Shown here: positions 18,585 through 27,447 of the stretch, one piece after another
Numbering within the stretch: position 1 is the first letter of the stretch
How the letters are laid out: each line of letters starts with the position of its first letter
Assembly: GCA_021201815.1 (NCBI GenBank)
Contig: JAJQEC010000136.1
Location: 1 to 56,126, forward strand
Length of the DNA stretch: 56,126 nt
DNA from: Candidatus Azobacteroides sp.
Lineage (GTDB): Bacteria > Bacteroidota > Bacteroidia > Bacteroidales > WRGA01
Direction: 5' to 3'
The notes under the pieces: model-generated
What the model was told of the DNA's origin: nothing
Database searches by the model: none
Seen by the model: only the letters and a program-made list of their open reading frames with translations
Program-made: the position numbers and the translations under genes

Positions 18585-19604
18585 ATGAAAAAAAGCGCTA
18601 TCATTTCACTTTTTATTTTTTTATGCGTAGGAAAGATGTATCCCCAAAGTGGTGAACATACCTTTAAGTTTATTACTTTATCCACATCTTCCCATATAAA
18701 CGCCTTAGGTGGAAATAATATCTCTATTATAGAAAAGGACATTTCTCTTATTTATCAGAATCCGGCATTAATGGGCCCGGAACTGGATAAGCATATGAAC
18801 TTCAATTTTACTTCTTACATGGATGGAATCAAATTAGGAAGTGTAACTTTCGGCAAGAGATTGTCCAATAGAAGTGCCTGGGCGGTAGGAATGCACTACA
18901 TGGATTATGGAAAGTTTCTGGAAACCACTCCCGACAATACGATTATCGGTGAATTTTCTGCGCAGGACCTGGCTTTAACCGGCTTTTATTCGTATGACTT
19001 TTCCGAAAGATTAAGAGGGGCTTTTGCGATTAAAGGGATCTATTCGGCTTATACAGAATATACCTCTTTCGCATTAGGAGTAGATCTGGGTTTAAATTAC
19101 TATAATGTGGACAATGGTTTTTCAGGCTCCATTGTTTTCAAAAACCTGGGGGGACAATTGGTGAAATACCACGAAACGTATGAAAAAATGCCCTGGGATA
19201 TACAAATAGGGATAAGCCAGAAACTGGAGCATGCCCCTTTCCGGTTTTCCATTACAGCCCAGCACCTTAATAAATGGGATCTTACCAGTATAGCGGACTA
19301 CGAAACAGATGCCGAAGGGAATATGACAGAAATAAAAGATAACTTCGGAACGACAGTATTAAAACACCTGATTTTTGGTGTGGATTTAATCCCTTCTGAT
19401 AATTTTTATATAGCAGTAGGGTACAATTACAAGCGGAAAGCCGACTTATCCCTTGAAGAACAAAGAGGTTTAACGGGATTTACCGGTGGAGCAGGAATAA
19501 AAGTCAACTCATTTAGGGCCGGTTTTTCAGTTTCTCAGATGCATGTAGGAAACCTTTCTTATACCTTTAGTATTTCCACGAATCTGGCAGCTTTTAACTT
19601 GTAA
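18585..19604 (+). CDS. porQ: Type IX secretion system protein PorQ
   Basis: A 339-residue protein with a signal peptide of about 21 residues, followed by an outer-membrane beta-barrel-like pattern of alternating hydrophobic strands and a final aromatic strand. The start of the mature protein (F-L-S-T-S-like T-L-S-T-S-S-H-I-N-A-L-G-G, then Y-Q-N-P-A-L-M) is the PorQ/PorV-type signature. PorQ takes part in attaching type IX cargo to the cell surface. It lies directly before cmk, which is the usual order in Bacteroidales. A TATCTTTG at 18572-18579 lies only 5 bases before the ATG, so transcription would begin at or next to the start codon (a leaderless or nearly leaderless message). Confidence 0.85.
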   Translation: MKKSAIISLFIFLCVGKMYPQSGEHTFKFITLSTSSHINALGGNNISIIEKDISLIYQNPALMGPELDKHMNFNFTSYMDGIKLGSVTFGKRLSNRSAWAVGMHYMDYGKFLETTPDNTIIGEFSAQDLALTGFYSYDFSERLRGAFAIKGIYSAYTEYTSFALGVDLGLNYYNVDNGFSGSIVFKNLGGQLVKYHETYEKMPWDIQIGISQKLEHAPFRFSITAQHLNKWDLTSIADYETDAEGNMTEIKDNFGTTVLKHLIFGVDLIPSDNFYIAVGYNYKRKADLSLEEQRGLTGFTGGAGIKVNSFRAGFSVSQMHVGNLSYTFSISTNLAAFNL

Positions 19605-19691
19605 ATAAATTTACTCTTTTACCTTATCTTTGATAACCGGATTAAAAATCTCTCCGGAAAGAGTGATATAAAAATACATGAAAGATAAAGA

Positions 19692-20381
19692 ATGAAAAAA
19701 ATAACAATTGCTATTGACGGTTTCTCTTCCGGAGGAAAAAGTACCATGGCGAAAGAGTTAGCAAGAAAAATCGGGTATATTTATATTGATACCGGTGCCA
19801 TGTATCGTGCGGTAACGCTTTATTGCCTCATGAATAATCTGATAAAAGATAATGTAATTAACCGGGAAAAACTAAAAAAAGAAATTGATAATATTAAAAT
19901 TGACTTCCATCTGAATCCGGAAACACAACTTCCCGAAACATATCTGAACGGAAAGAATGTAGAAAAAGAAATCAGAGGCATGGAAGTATCACGCAATGTA
20001 AGCAATATCAGTGCAATTGGTTTCGTCCGTACGGCGATGGTAAAGCAACAACAGGAGTTCGGAAAATCAAAAGGAGTCGTTATGGACGGGCGTGATATCG
20101 GCACCGTTGTATTTCCTGACGCCGAACTAAAAATCTTTATGACAGCGGCACCGGAAATCAGAGCACGACGTCGTTATGAAGAGCTTACCGCGAAAGGAGA
20201 AAAAGTCAGTTTTGAGGAAATATTAGAAAATGTAAAACAAAGAGACCATATCGACCAGACACGGGAAGAAAGCCCTTTAAAACAAGCAAAGGATGCTATT
20301 GTGCTTGATAATTCCAATATGACAAAAGAAGAACAAAACGCCTGGTTAATGCATCAATACTTACTGGCATTGGAAAAGTAA
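19692..20381 (+). CDS. cmk: Cytidylate kinase
   Basis: It phosphorylates CMP and dCMP with ATP. The protein has 229 residues, normal length. The phosphate loop G-F-S-S-G-G-K-S lies at residues 10-17, the CMP-binding segment [10 protein letters not shown] follows at about 31-40, and [14 protein letters not shown] is the second nucleotide-binding hallmark. The arginine-rich lid R-A-R-R-R-Y-E-E-L is near residue 156. It lies 87 bp after porQ with a further -7-like TATCTTTG (19625-19632) between them, so it may have both operon and own promoter. A strong terminator follows. Confidence 0.96.
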   Translation: MKKITIAIDGFSSGGKSTMAKELARKIGYIYIDTGAMYRAVTLYCLMNNLIKDNVINREKLKKEIDNIKIDFHLNPETQLPETYLNGKNVEKEIRGMEVSRNVSNISAIGFVRTAMVKQQQEFGKSKGVVMDGRDIGTVVFPDAELKIFMTAAPEIRARRRYEELTAKGEKVSFEEILENVKQRDHIDQTREESPLKQAKDAIVLDNSNMTKEEQNAWLMHQYLLALEK

Positions 20382-20408
20382 AAACATACCGTTTTTTCCC
20401 TATATGAA

Positions 20409-20440
20409 AAAAGCCGTTCACTTAAAAATGAACGGCTTTT
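20409..20440. terminator. Bidirectional terminator between cmk and the sigma-factor gene
   Basis: A perfect 12-bp stem (AAAAGCCGTTCA with its complement) and an 8-base loop, with A runs before and T runs after. It lies between convergent genes. Confidence 0.9.
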
Positions 20441-20457
20441 AAAATTTATAGTATTAT

Positions 20458-21318
20458 TTATCCTAAATAACTTTTCAGCAATTTACTTCTGGAATTCTGC
20501 CTCAATCTTCTGATTGCTTTTTCTTTGATCTGGCGCACGCGTTCGCGGGTAAGACCAAATTTATTGCCAATCTCTTCCAGTGTCATCTCCTGGCAACCAA
20601 TACCAAAAAACATTTTGATAATTTCACTCTCTCTTTCTGTCAGCGTAGATAAAGAACGGTCAATTTCTTTAGAAAGGGATTCATTAATCAAAGATCTGTC
20701 CGCAATCGGAGAATCATCATTGATTAATACATCCAGTAAGCTATTGTCTTCTCCTTCCACAAACGGCGCATCCACAGAGATGTGTCTTCCCGATACTTTC
20801 ATGGTATCGGAAATTTTATCTACCGGAATATCCAGTTCCTCTGCCAGTTCTTCTGCAGATGGAGCCCGTTCATTCTCCTGTTCGAATTTCGAAAGTGTTT
20901 TCTTTATTTTATTTAAGGAACCTACCTGATTCAATGGCAATCTTACAATTCTGGACTGTTCTGCCAGTGCCTGCAAAATAGACTGGCGAATCCACCATAC
21001 AGCATAAGAAATAAATTTAAACCCACGGGTTTCGTCAAATTTTTCCGCCGCTTTTATTAATCCAACATTACCTTCATTAATCAGGTCAGGAAGACTTAAT
21101 CCCTGGTTCTGATATTGTTTGGCTACAGAGACTACAAAGCGAAGATTAGCTCTGGTGAGTTTTTCCAATGCCAGGCGATCTCCTTTTTTAACGCGTTGAG
21201 CTAATTCCACTTCCTCTTCAACAGATATAAGATCTTCACGGCCAATTTCCTGTAAATATTTATCCAGTGAAGCACTCTCTCTGTTGGTAATGGATTTTGT
21301 TATCTTTAGTTGTCTCAT
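20458..21318 (-). CDS. rpoD: Primary sigma factor (RpoD, Bacteroidota type)
   Basis: Recognises the TTTG / TAnnTTTG promoters seen across this window. The ATG at 21318 gives a 286-residue protein, the known size of the Bacteroidota housekeeping sigma factor, which lacks region 1.1; the longer reading frame adds only a hydrophobic, implausible leader. Region 1.2 is D-K-Y-L-Q-E-I-G-R, region 2 contains [27 protein letters not shown] (in pieces) and [13 protein letters not shown], and region 4 ends with [16 protein letters not shown]. It is monocistronic. Confidence 0.95.
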   Translation of the reverse strand: MRQLKITKSITNRESASLDKYLQEIGREDLISVEEEVELAQRVKKGDRLALEKLTRANLRFVVSVAKQYQNQGLSLPDLINEGNVGLIKAAEKFDETRGFKFISYAVWWIRQSILQALAEQSRIVRLPLNQVGSLNKIKKTLSKFEQENERAPSAEELAEELDIPVDKISDTMKVSGRHISVDAPFVEGEDNSLLDVLINDDSPIADRSLINESLSKEIDRSLSTLTERESEIIKMFFGIGCQEMTLEEIGNKFGLTRERVRQIKEKAIRRLRQNSRSKLLKSYLG

Positions 21319-21420
21319 TATTACGAATATATTAAAATAAAATAGCAGGCAAAGGTACAAAAAATATAGCACTTTTGCATGCTAAAAAGAATAAATGTGT
21401 AAAAAATATCTGAATAAAAT

Positions 21421-21455
21421 AAAGGAAGCCGCTTTCATAGTGACCGACTTCCTTT
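21421..21455 (-). terminator. Terminator of htrA
   Basis: An 11-bp stem (one G-U pair) of AAAGGAAG-type sequence, with A/T-rich ends, between the stop codon of htrA and the start of the sigma-factor gene. Confidence 0.75.
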
Positions 21456-21512
21456 ATATAAATGTTTTTTAGATTGAAAATGTTCTTATAAACAGCTACT
21501 TATTTCTTTGTC

Positions 21513-23000
21513 TTATTCCGACAGGTCAATCGCGTAATAAGTCATTTTACCGTTCGGATACACTCCCGCAATAAACATTGCCTGTTCATCCGAAGCCAGT
21601 ATTTTAGATGTAATGGATTCAACATCTGCCTGAGACTTAACAGCCTGGTCATTGATTTTCAGAATCACAAAATCTTTTCTGATTCCGGCACTCTGAAATT
21701 TACCTTTTGTTAATCCCGAAACCTGCACTCCATACGATACACCCAGCTGTTTTTTCTGTTCTGCAGTCAGTTCTTTAAAAGCTGCTCCCAGAATTTCCGC
21801 CCCCTGCTCTTTGGTAATTTCAGTAGTTCCTTGGCGGTTTTTCAATGTCAGGTTAAAGGTTTTGGTATTTTTACCTCTATACCCTTTCACTACGATTTTA
21901 TCCCCGGGACGGTAACGATTCACCTGCTCCTGTAATTCAGCAGTCGAACCTACTTTTACGCCATTGATTTCCGTGATTACATCTCCGGATTCGATTCCGG
22001 CTTCCATCGCTGCGCTACGCTCATTTACAGAGTCCACATAAATACCTTCCAGTACGGCAAGCTCTTTTTCTTTCGCCAAAGCCGCATCAATATTTCTGAT
22101 CATCACTCCTAATACTGCTCTTTGAACAGCACCGTACTGTTTCAGATCCGATACTACTTTACTGGCAATACTAATCGGAACCGCAAAGGAATATCCGGTA
22201 AAACTTCCTGTCTGGGAAGCAATGGCAGTATTTATACCTACCAGTTCACCGTTTGTATTTACCAGTGCACCACCGCTATTACCCGGATTTACAGCCGCAT
22301 CTGTCTGAATAAAGGCTTCAATACCCATTTTATTATTCATACCGATACTTCTTGCTTTCGCACTTACAATCCCGGCAGTAACCGTAGACATCAGGTTAAA
22401 CGGATTACCTACTGCCAATACCCATTCACCTACTTTCAGTTTATCGGAATCTCCGAATGCCATGACTGCCAAATTATCCGCTTCAATTTTAATCAAAGCA
22501 ATATCTGTTACAGGATCAACTCCTATCAACTTAGCAGGGAATGAACGTTTATCATTTAATGTGACTTCAATTTTATCTGCGTCATCAATCACATGATTGT
22601 TTGTTATAATATATCCGTCAGATGAAATAATAACACCCGAACCGATTCCTTCTTTTGTCTGGGGCGGTGCTTGTCCGAAGCCTCTGTCGCCGAAGAAAAA
22701 GTCAAAGAAAGGATCTCCGGATTGTCTGGAAGCAGCCTGCCGTGTCACAGTAGATTTTATATGGACTACTGCATTGATTGCTTTTTCTGCAGCGCCCGTA
22801 AAATCCGGATGCCCGGCATTTACTTCTGTCATGGATACATTTTTATAAGGAACCTGTCCGTCAAAAGTAGAAGAATAGTCATTTGAAGCCTGATTATCTC
22901 CGAATTTCTTTTCATTATACGAAAATACCGCTAATGAAACTCCTGCACTTACAGCAACCATTAAAAAAAATGCGCCTAGTTTTTTTGAGAAATCTTTCAT
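21513..23000 (-). CDS. degP: Periplasmic serine protease Do (HtrA/DegP)
   Basis: It degrades or refolds damaged envelope proteins. It has 495 residues: an N-terminal membrane anchor or signal (residues 8-25), a trypsin-like domain with the catalytic triad His136 (T-N-N-H-V-I), Asp166 (P-V-T-D-I-A-L) and Ser242 (N-P-G-N-S-G-G-A-L), and two PDZ domains (about 285-380 and 400-490) for substrate recognition. A Phe-rich insertion (D-P-F-F-D-F-F-F-G) before the protease domain is the usual LA-loop region. A possible sigma-type -7 lies in the 400-bp upstream gap, but no clear stress-sigma site can be named. Confidence 0.95.
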   Translation of the reverse strand: MKDFSKKLGAFFLMVAVSAGVSLAVFSYNEKKFGDNQASNDYSSTFDGQVPYKNVSMTEVNAGHPDFTGAAEKAINAVVHIKSTVTRQAASRQSGDPFFDFFFGDRGFGQAPPQTKEGIGSGVIISSDGYIITNNHVIDDADKIEVTLNDKRSFPAKLIGVDPVTDIALIKIEADNLAVMAFGDSDKLKVGEWVLAVGNPFNLMSTVTAGIVSAKARSIGMNNKMGIEAFIQTDAAVNPGNSGGALVNTNGELVGINTAIASQTGSFTGYSFAVPISIASKVVSDLKQYGAVQRAVLGVMIRNIDAALAKEKELAVLEGIYVDSVNERSAAMEAGIESGDVITEINGVKVGSTAELQEQVNRYRPGDKIVVKGYRGKNTKTFNLTLKNRQGTTEITKEQGAEILGAAFKELTAEQKKQLGVSYGVQVSGLTKGKFQSAGIRKDFVILKINDQAVKSQADVESITSKILASDEQAMFIAGVYPNGKMTYYAIDLSE

Positions 23001-23418
23001 TGGATAATTAATTATTATTGTTAACCTCTAATGTTTTATTATTATTCGTTTTCATTTGCCAAAATAAATACAAAATTCGTTCACTTTTACGCCCCAATGT
23101 CAGTTTTTGAATTATTTTAACATGATATATTTTACCCTTAACTCCACTTAACAAAAATACGTTTCAAAAGCTTTCCTTTCATGTCAAAATGACATTTTTT
23201 AGCATTTCTTTTTCTCTTTCTTAAGCCTTGTAAGGTGGAAATTATATCTTATTAGACTAATTATCCGACAGAAGGTTTAAACAATTTTTGTTATTTAAGT
23301 GTTGACTTTCATTAATGCTGTGCTCTTCGTAGAAAAAGAACGGAAAATAATTTATTTTGATATAAGAACTCCTGAAGAATTAACATTAACTTTGTATTTT
23401 TATATTCGGTTTAATTAT
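23001..23418. other. Divergent promoter region of htrA and the DUF456 gene
   Basis: 418 bases of AT-rich DNA. On the plus strand TAACTTTG at 23387-23394 fits the -7 consensus 25 bp before the DUF456 start, but no TTTG lies at the right distance. I see no small gene or strong hairpin. Confidence 0.45.
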
Positions 23419-23898
23419 ATGGATATCGTATTAATTATTTTAGGAATTATCTTCATTTTAGGTGGTATTGTAGGATGTGTCATACCTGCTATCCCCGGTC
23501 CTCCCTTATCATGGCTGGGATTATTAATGATGAAATTCACCTCTCAGCTAGGAGGAAAAATAAGCTGGAACTGGATCATTATATGGGCAGTCATTGTAGT
23601 GCTGGTTTCTATCCTGGACTACCTGCTTCCGATATGGAGTACAAAAAAGATGGGGGGAACAAAGCCGGGTATCTGGGGAGCTACTATCGGAATGGTGATT
23701 GGGATGTTGTTTTTACCGTGGGGTCTCATTCTCGGACCTTTCCTTGGCGCCCTTGTCGGAGAATCCCTTACACGTCCGGATAAGAAAGATTCTTTCAAAG
23801 CAGCCTTCGGAACATTTATCGGTTTTGCAAGCTCTGCCGGAATAAAATTACTGACATGCGGGTTACTGGCCAGTTTCGTGGCGATAAAAGCATTTTAG
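23419..23898 (+). CDS. DUF456 family membrane protein
   Basis: 159 residues if the ATG at 23419 is used. I chose this start because it follows the -7 element directly and opens with the first membrane helix; the 40 upstream codons are charged and AT-biased. Three to four hydrophobic segments (residues 1-35, 45-65, 80-115, 130-158) are rich in Gly, and the loop V-I-P-A-I-P-G-P-P-L-S-W and the segment G-P-F-L-G-A-L-V-G-E are the DUF456 signature. It is an inner-membrane protein of unknown function. It ends in TAG and converges on the methyltransferase gene with only 7 bp between. Confidence 0.85.
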   Translation: MDIVLIILGIIFILGGIVGCVIPAIPGPPLSWLGLLMMKFTSQLGGKISWNWIIIWAVIVVLVSILDYLLPIWSTKKMGGTKPGIWGATIGMVIGMLFLPWGLILGPFLGALVGESLTRPDKKDSFKAAFGTFIGFASSAGIKLLTCGLLASFVAIKAF

Positions 23899-23905
23899 CG
23901 TCTCT

Positions 23906-24661
23906 TTACCTCGCCCTTCTCCGGAATTCTGCACAAACAATGCCGGCAGCTACTGCGACATTAAGGGATTCGGAGGTTTCCCTTGCCAGAGGATAATTCG
24001 GAATATAAAGCTTCCGGTTCACCAGAGAAGCAATCTCAGGACGAATTCCATTTCCTTCATTTCCCATTATAATAATTCCGTTTTCTGACAATTTGCCTTC
24101 GTATAAATCTTCTCCTTCAAGGAAGGTACCATATACAGGAAGACCTTCCATATCTTTCAGCCAGGAAGCCAGAGGCACATAAGAAACGCGTACGCGAGCC
24201 AATGCGCCCATAGTGGATTGAACCGTCTTCGGATTAAAAACATCTACCGTATCCGATGAACATACGATATGTTCTATTCCGAACCAGTCTGCTACCCGCA
24301 TAAGCGCCCCCAGATTTCCGGGATCCTGAATCCCATCAGAGACCAGAAGCAGTTGATGGGAAAAATTTGCTTTTTCTAAGTCCCTATCAGGCTGATAAAA
24401 AACTGCCAATACGTCCTTTGGAGTTTTCAGAAAGCTGATTCTTTTCAGTTCTTCTTCTGAAACAGTAATGATATCTTCGGCATTAAAAAAAGGATGCGCT
24501 TCTAACCAGGATGAAGTTGCACAAAGAAGTTTACATTTAAAAACAGAAAGAATATCTTCCACCAGCTTTCCACCTTCTGCCAAAAAGACATGATGCAATG
24601 TTCGGTTCTTTTTTATTTCTAATGATCGTATAAATTTTATTTTCTGCTTACTAAGCGCCAT
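23906..24661 (-). CDS. RNA 2'-O-methyltransferase, SpoU/TrmH family
   Basis: A 251-residue protein (from the ATG at 24661; an in-frame ATG six codons upstream is less likely). The SpoU fold with the trefoil knot is shown by G-I-Q-D-P-G-N-L-G-A-L-M-R-V-A near residue 110, I-I-M-G-N-E-G-N-G-I near 200 and I-P-N-Y-P-L-A-R-E-T-S-E-S-L-N-V-A-V-A near 225; these are motifs 1 to 3 that bind SAM. An N-terminal substrate-binding domain precedes them, as in 23S rRNA G2251-type enzymes and tRNA-type relatives. The target nucleotide cannot be read from the sequence. It follows cvfB by 23 bp on the same strand, so the two may be co-transcribed. Confidence 0.9.
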   Translation of the reverse strand: MALSKQKIKFIRSLEIKKNRTLHHVFLAEGGKLVEDILSVFKCKLLCATSSWLEAHPFFNAEDIITVSEEELKRISFLKTPKDVLAVFYQPDRDLEKANFSHQLLLVSDGIQDPGNLGALMRVADWFGIEHIVCSSDTVDVFNPKTVQSTMGALARVRVSYVPLASWLKDMEGLPVYGTFLEGEDLYEGKLSENGIIIMGNEGNGIRPEIASLVNRKLYIPNYPLARETSESLNVAVAAGIVCAEFRRRAR

Positions 24662-24684
24662 ATATATGTTAACGTACAATAATT

Positions 24685-25515
24685 TTAACTTAATTTTATG
24701 CCATCTTTTTCAATAATGAGTACACGCTTTTTATATAACCCCCCAATAGCCTTTTTAAAATTCTTCTTGCTCATTTGGAAAAAATCGTAAATCTCTTCTG
24801 CATCGCTCTTATCGGTATAAGGAAGAAATCCGTTTGCCTGCACAAGTTTATCCTGAATAATCTGTTCAAACCGGTCCATTTTAGCAATCCCTGTCTGAGA
24901 TAAAGACAAATCCACTTTTCCGTCTTCACGAACCCGTTTTACGAAACCGGTTGTTTTCATTCCGATGTGCACAGGCTGAAAAATCTCATTCTCATAAATC
25001 AGGCCGGCATACGTATTATTAATAATTGCATTGTACCCCAGATCCGTTTTTTTATAGATCAGCAAATTCACTTCTTCTCCGGATTGAAGTTCTACATTTT
25101 CATTTTGGATATACTTATCTATTTTTGCTGTCGCGGTAATCCGGTGAGATTTCTCATCTATATATATGTATACCACCGGAGTGTCCCCTTCCTTCAATGT
25201 TTTCTTCTGTTCCCTGAAAGGAACCAGCAAATGTTTCATAAGTCCCCAGTCAAGAAAAGCCCCGATCTGGTCTACCGATACCACTTCAAGACAGGCAAAT
25301 TCCCCGACCTGCGCCAATGGCATCTGAGTTGTCGCAATTAACCGTTCGTCATGGTCCAGGTAAATAAATACTTCCAGAAACATTCCTACCTCCGCATCAT
25401 CCGGGACATAGCGGTTCGGCAAAAGAATTTCACCGGCCTCTCCCCCATCCAGATATACACCAAAATCCACATGCTTTACCACTTCAAGCACATGTACTTT
25501 TCCAATTTCGAACAT
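24685..25515 (-). CDS. cvfB: S1-like RNA-binding protein (CvfB/YitL family)
   Basis: A 276-residue protein made of three S1-like OB domains followed by a winged helix. The first S1 domain (residues 1-65) has the V-D-F-G-V-Y-L-D-G-G-E-A-G-E-I-L-L-P pattern, the second (about 70-130) has F-L-D-W-G-L-M-K-H-L-L-V-P-F, and the third (about 145-215) has G-x-V-K-R-V-R-E-D-G-K-V-D-L-S-L. The C-terminal 55 residues contain the winged-helix K-S-D-A-E-E-I-Y-D-F-F-Q-M-S-K-K-N-F-K-K part. The family binds RNA and affects gene expression and virulence in Gram-positive bacteria; its role in Bacteroidota is not known to me. Confidence 0.88.
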   Translation of the reverse strand: MFEIGKVHVLEVVKHVDFGVYLDGGEAGEILLPNRYVPDDAEVGMFLEVFIYLDHDERLIATTQMPLAQVGEFACLEVVSVDQIGAFLDWGLMKHLLVPFREQKKTLKEGDTPVVYIYIDEKSHRITATAKIDKYIQNENVELQSGEEVNLLIYKKTDLGYNAIINNTYAGLIYENEIFQPVHIGMKTTGFVKRVREDGKVDLSLSQTGIAKMDRFEQIIQDKLVQANGFLPYTDKSDAEEIYDFFQMSKKNFKKAIGGLYKKRVLIIEKDGIKLS

Positions 25516-25546
25516 ACAATATATTTTTTAATATTAGAACCAGGAA

Positions 25547-26188
25547 TCATTTCCGCCAGACACCGATAATTTCCCCGAAGAAAATATGGTGCGTACCCGG
25601 TTCACCGGTATACCATTTAGCAATTTCCTCACTACTGACACTTTCCTTTTGAAGAGGCTGATCAACCAGCTTTCTGCATTCCACGATCATAGAAGCTTCA
25701 CGAAAAGCCGGAGCACCGGAAGGCATCTTCAGGTAAGTCAATCCCGAATCTTTTAATTTTTCCGTATCCCTTCCCGATTTGCGACCTAGCATCTTCATCA
25801 CATCTTTATATTCTTCATCGAAAAAGGATAACGTATATACCGTATCCTTTTTCAGAAATTCATACGTATACCGGCTGTCCCGGATAAACATAAAGGCAAC
25901 GGATTTCTCCCATCCGGTACCGAATCCTCCCCAACTGGCAGTCATGGTATTATATAAGGAATCCGTACCAGCCGATACAAGCATCCAGTCTTTATGAATC
26001 ATAAAAAGATCCTCACTGATATCAGAAGGAGGAACTTTTTCAAAACCATCCCACTTTTCGCCATGCCGTTCTACCGATTCCACATCTGACTGTGAAACCT
26101 GGTTTCCATGATCTTTTTCTGATTGCATATTGTTACAGGAACTTAGCAGAAAACAGGAAACAAGAAATAATCCGAAAATACGTTTCAT
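25547..26188 (-). CDS. Lipoprotein with a flavin-reductase-like domain
   Basis: A 213-residue protein. The signal peptide ends in L-L-S-S-C, so it is a lipoprotein and exported. After a short spacer, residues 55-210 match the flavin-reductase-like (FMN-binding split barrel) fold used by flavoredoxin-type proteins: N-x-M-T-A-S-W-G-G-F-G-type strand, S-V-A-F-M-F-I-R-D-S-R-Y-T, then D-T-V-Y-T-L-S-F-F-D and the K-x-L-G-x-K-S-G region. In cytoplasmic relatives this domain binds FMN. It is unusual for such a domain to be exported by a lipid anchor, and a periplasmic redox role is inferred, not shown. It is monocistronic. Confidence 0.8.
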   Translation of the reverse strand: MKRIFGLFLVSCFLLSSCNNMQSEKDHGNQVSQSDVESVERHGEKWDGFEKVPPSDISEDLFMIHKDWMLVSAGTDSLYNTMTASWGGFGTGWEKSVAFMFIRDSRYTYEFLKKDTVYTLSFFDEEYKDVMKMLGRKSGRDTEKLKDSGLTYLKMPSGAPAFREASMIVECRKLVDQPLQKESVSSEEIAKWYTGEPGTHHIFFGEIIGVWRK

Positions 26189-26405
26189 CTTTTTAGTATG
26201 TTTTGTGGTTATTCGTTTCTAAATTTAAACAAAAAAATATCTCCGGATTTTTCCATCATCCGGATTTTCAAAGGTAATTCTTTTTCTTCTTTCAGTAAGA
26301 ATATGGTATATTTTTCTCTTTCAGAAAGGCAATTTTACACGCAACGCCCCGCTCTTATCTCCAAATTTATATTAATTTTGTTTCTTCTTTACATAAATAC
26401 ATGTC

Positions 26406-27416
26406 ATGCGACACATTATATTTCTACTTATTTCCGTATTTCTAAGCCTGCTTTCCACAAAGGCACAACTCGTATCCGTAGAAGGAATACCAAGAGATAC
26501 GTCTTTTACCGTTTATCAAACATTTATTAAACAAAAAAAATATTTTCCGGATATCCGGATAGCAAAGGCAAAGGTAACCAAGCCAGTAAAGGCCTTCATA
26601 AACATTCCCTATAAAAGCGTATCCAATCTGGCTTACGGTGAAAGAGAACTAACCCTGTCGATTTACAGACCGGATGACACAGAAAGACATCCGGCTCTTC
26701 TTATGATTCATGGCGGAGGATGGTCATCCGGCGATCCGTCTCTCCAGGTTCCTCTCGCGATTCAAATCGCAGAGAAAGGATATGTAACCATCCCTGTAGA
26801 ATACCGTCTTTCTCCGGAGGCGCTTTATCCGGCAGCGATCTATGATATTAAATCTGCCATAAAATGGGTTCGCGAAAACGCGGAGCACTACCTGATTGAC
26901 CCGAAAAGAATCGCTGTTTCCGGGTGTTCCGCCGGAGGCCAACTGGCCAATCTTTGCGGTGTCACAAATGAAAATTATTTCTATGAAGACCCGGCTGACC
27001 GGAACTCTCCCTGGCCTGCCAATGTACAAGCCGTTATCAATGTAGACGGAATCTCCGATTTCAGATCCGAAGAAACTATTGAAAGAGCCCGCAATTCCAA
27101 AGGAAGCGATAAAATTCCGGCCGACGTAAAATGGCTGGGCGGAACCTATGAAGAAATACCTGAAATATGGGAATCTGCCTGTCCGGTAACTCTTGTAAAT
27201 CAAAAAGCTGTTCCCGTATGTTTTATAAATAGCAGCATTCCCCGCTTCCATTACGGAAGAGACGAGATGATAGAAAAATTGGATGCGCTCGGAATTTATT
27301 CGGAAGTCCATACGATACCCGATACCCCGCATCCATTCTGGCTGTTTGATCCATGGTTCTTACAAACAGCAGATTATATGACTACATTTCTAGATCGCAT
27401 CTTTTCTAATCCGTAA
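26406..27416 (+). CDS. Secreted alpha/beta hydrolase, probable carbohydrate or acyl esterase
   Basis: A 336-residue protein with a signal peptide (residues 1-20, ending in T-K-A). The oxyanion motif H-G-G-G-W lies at 102-106 and the nucleophile Ser175 sits in G-C-S-A-G-G. An Asp and His follow, with the catalytic His likely the one in D-T-P-H-P-F-W near residue 315. This arrangement (HGGG loop, GxSxG, P-H-P-F-W end) is that of hormone-sensitive-lipase/acetyl-esterase-type enzymes in Bacteroidales that deacetylate plant glycans. The substrate is inferred. It lies 31 bp upstream of hemH on the same strand, so the two may be co-transcribed. Confidence 0.87.
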   Translation: MRHIIFLLISVFLSLLSTKAQLVSVEGIPRDTSFTVYQTFIKQKKYFPDIRIAKAKVTKPVKAFINIPYKSVSNLAYGERELTLSIYRPDDTERHPALLMIHGGGWSSGDPSLQVPLAIQIAEKGYVTIPVEYRLSPEALYPAAIYDIKSAIKWVRENAEHYLIDPKRIAVSGCSAGGQLANLCGVTNENYFYEDPADRNSPWPANVQAVINVDGISDFRSEETIERARNSKGSDKIPADVKWLGGTYEEIPEIWESACPVTLVNQKAVPVCFINSSIPRFHYGRDEMIEKLDALGIYSEVHTIPDTPHPFWLFDPWFLQTADYMTTFLDRIFSNP

Positions 27417-27447
27417 CATCCCGGTATCGGTAAACAAAATATCATCA

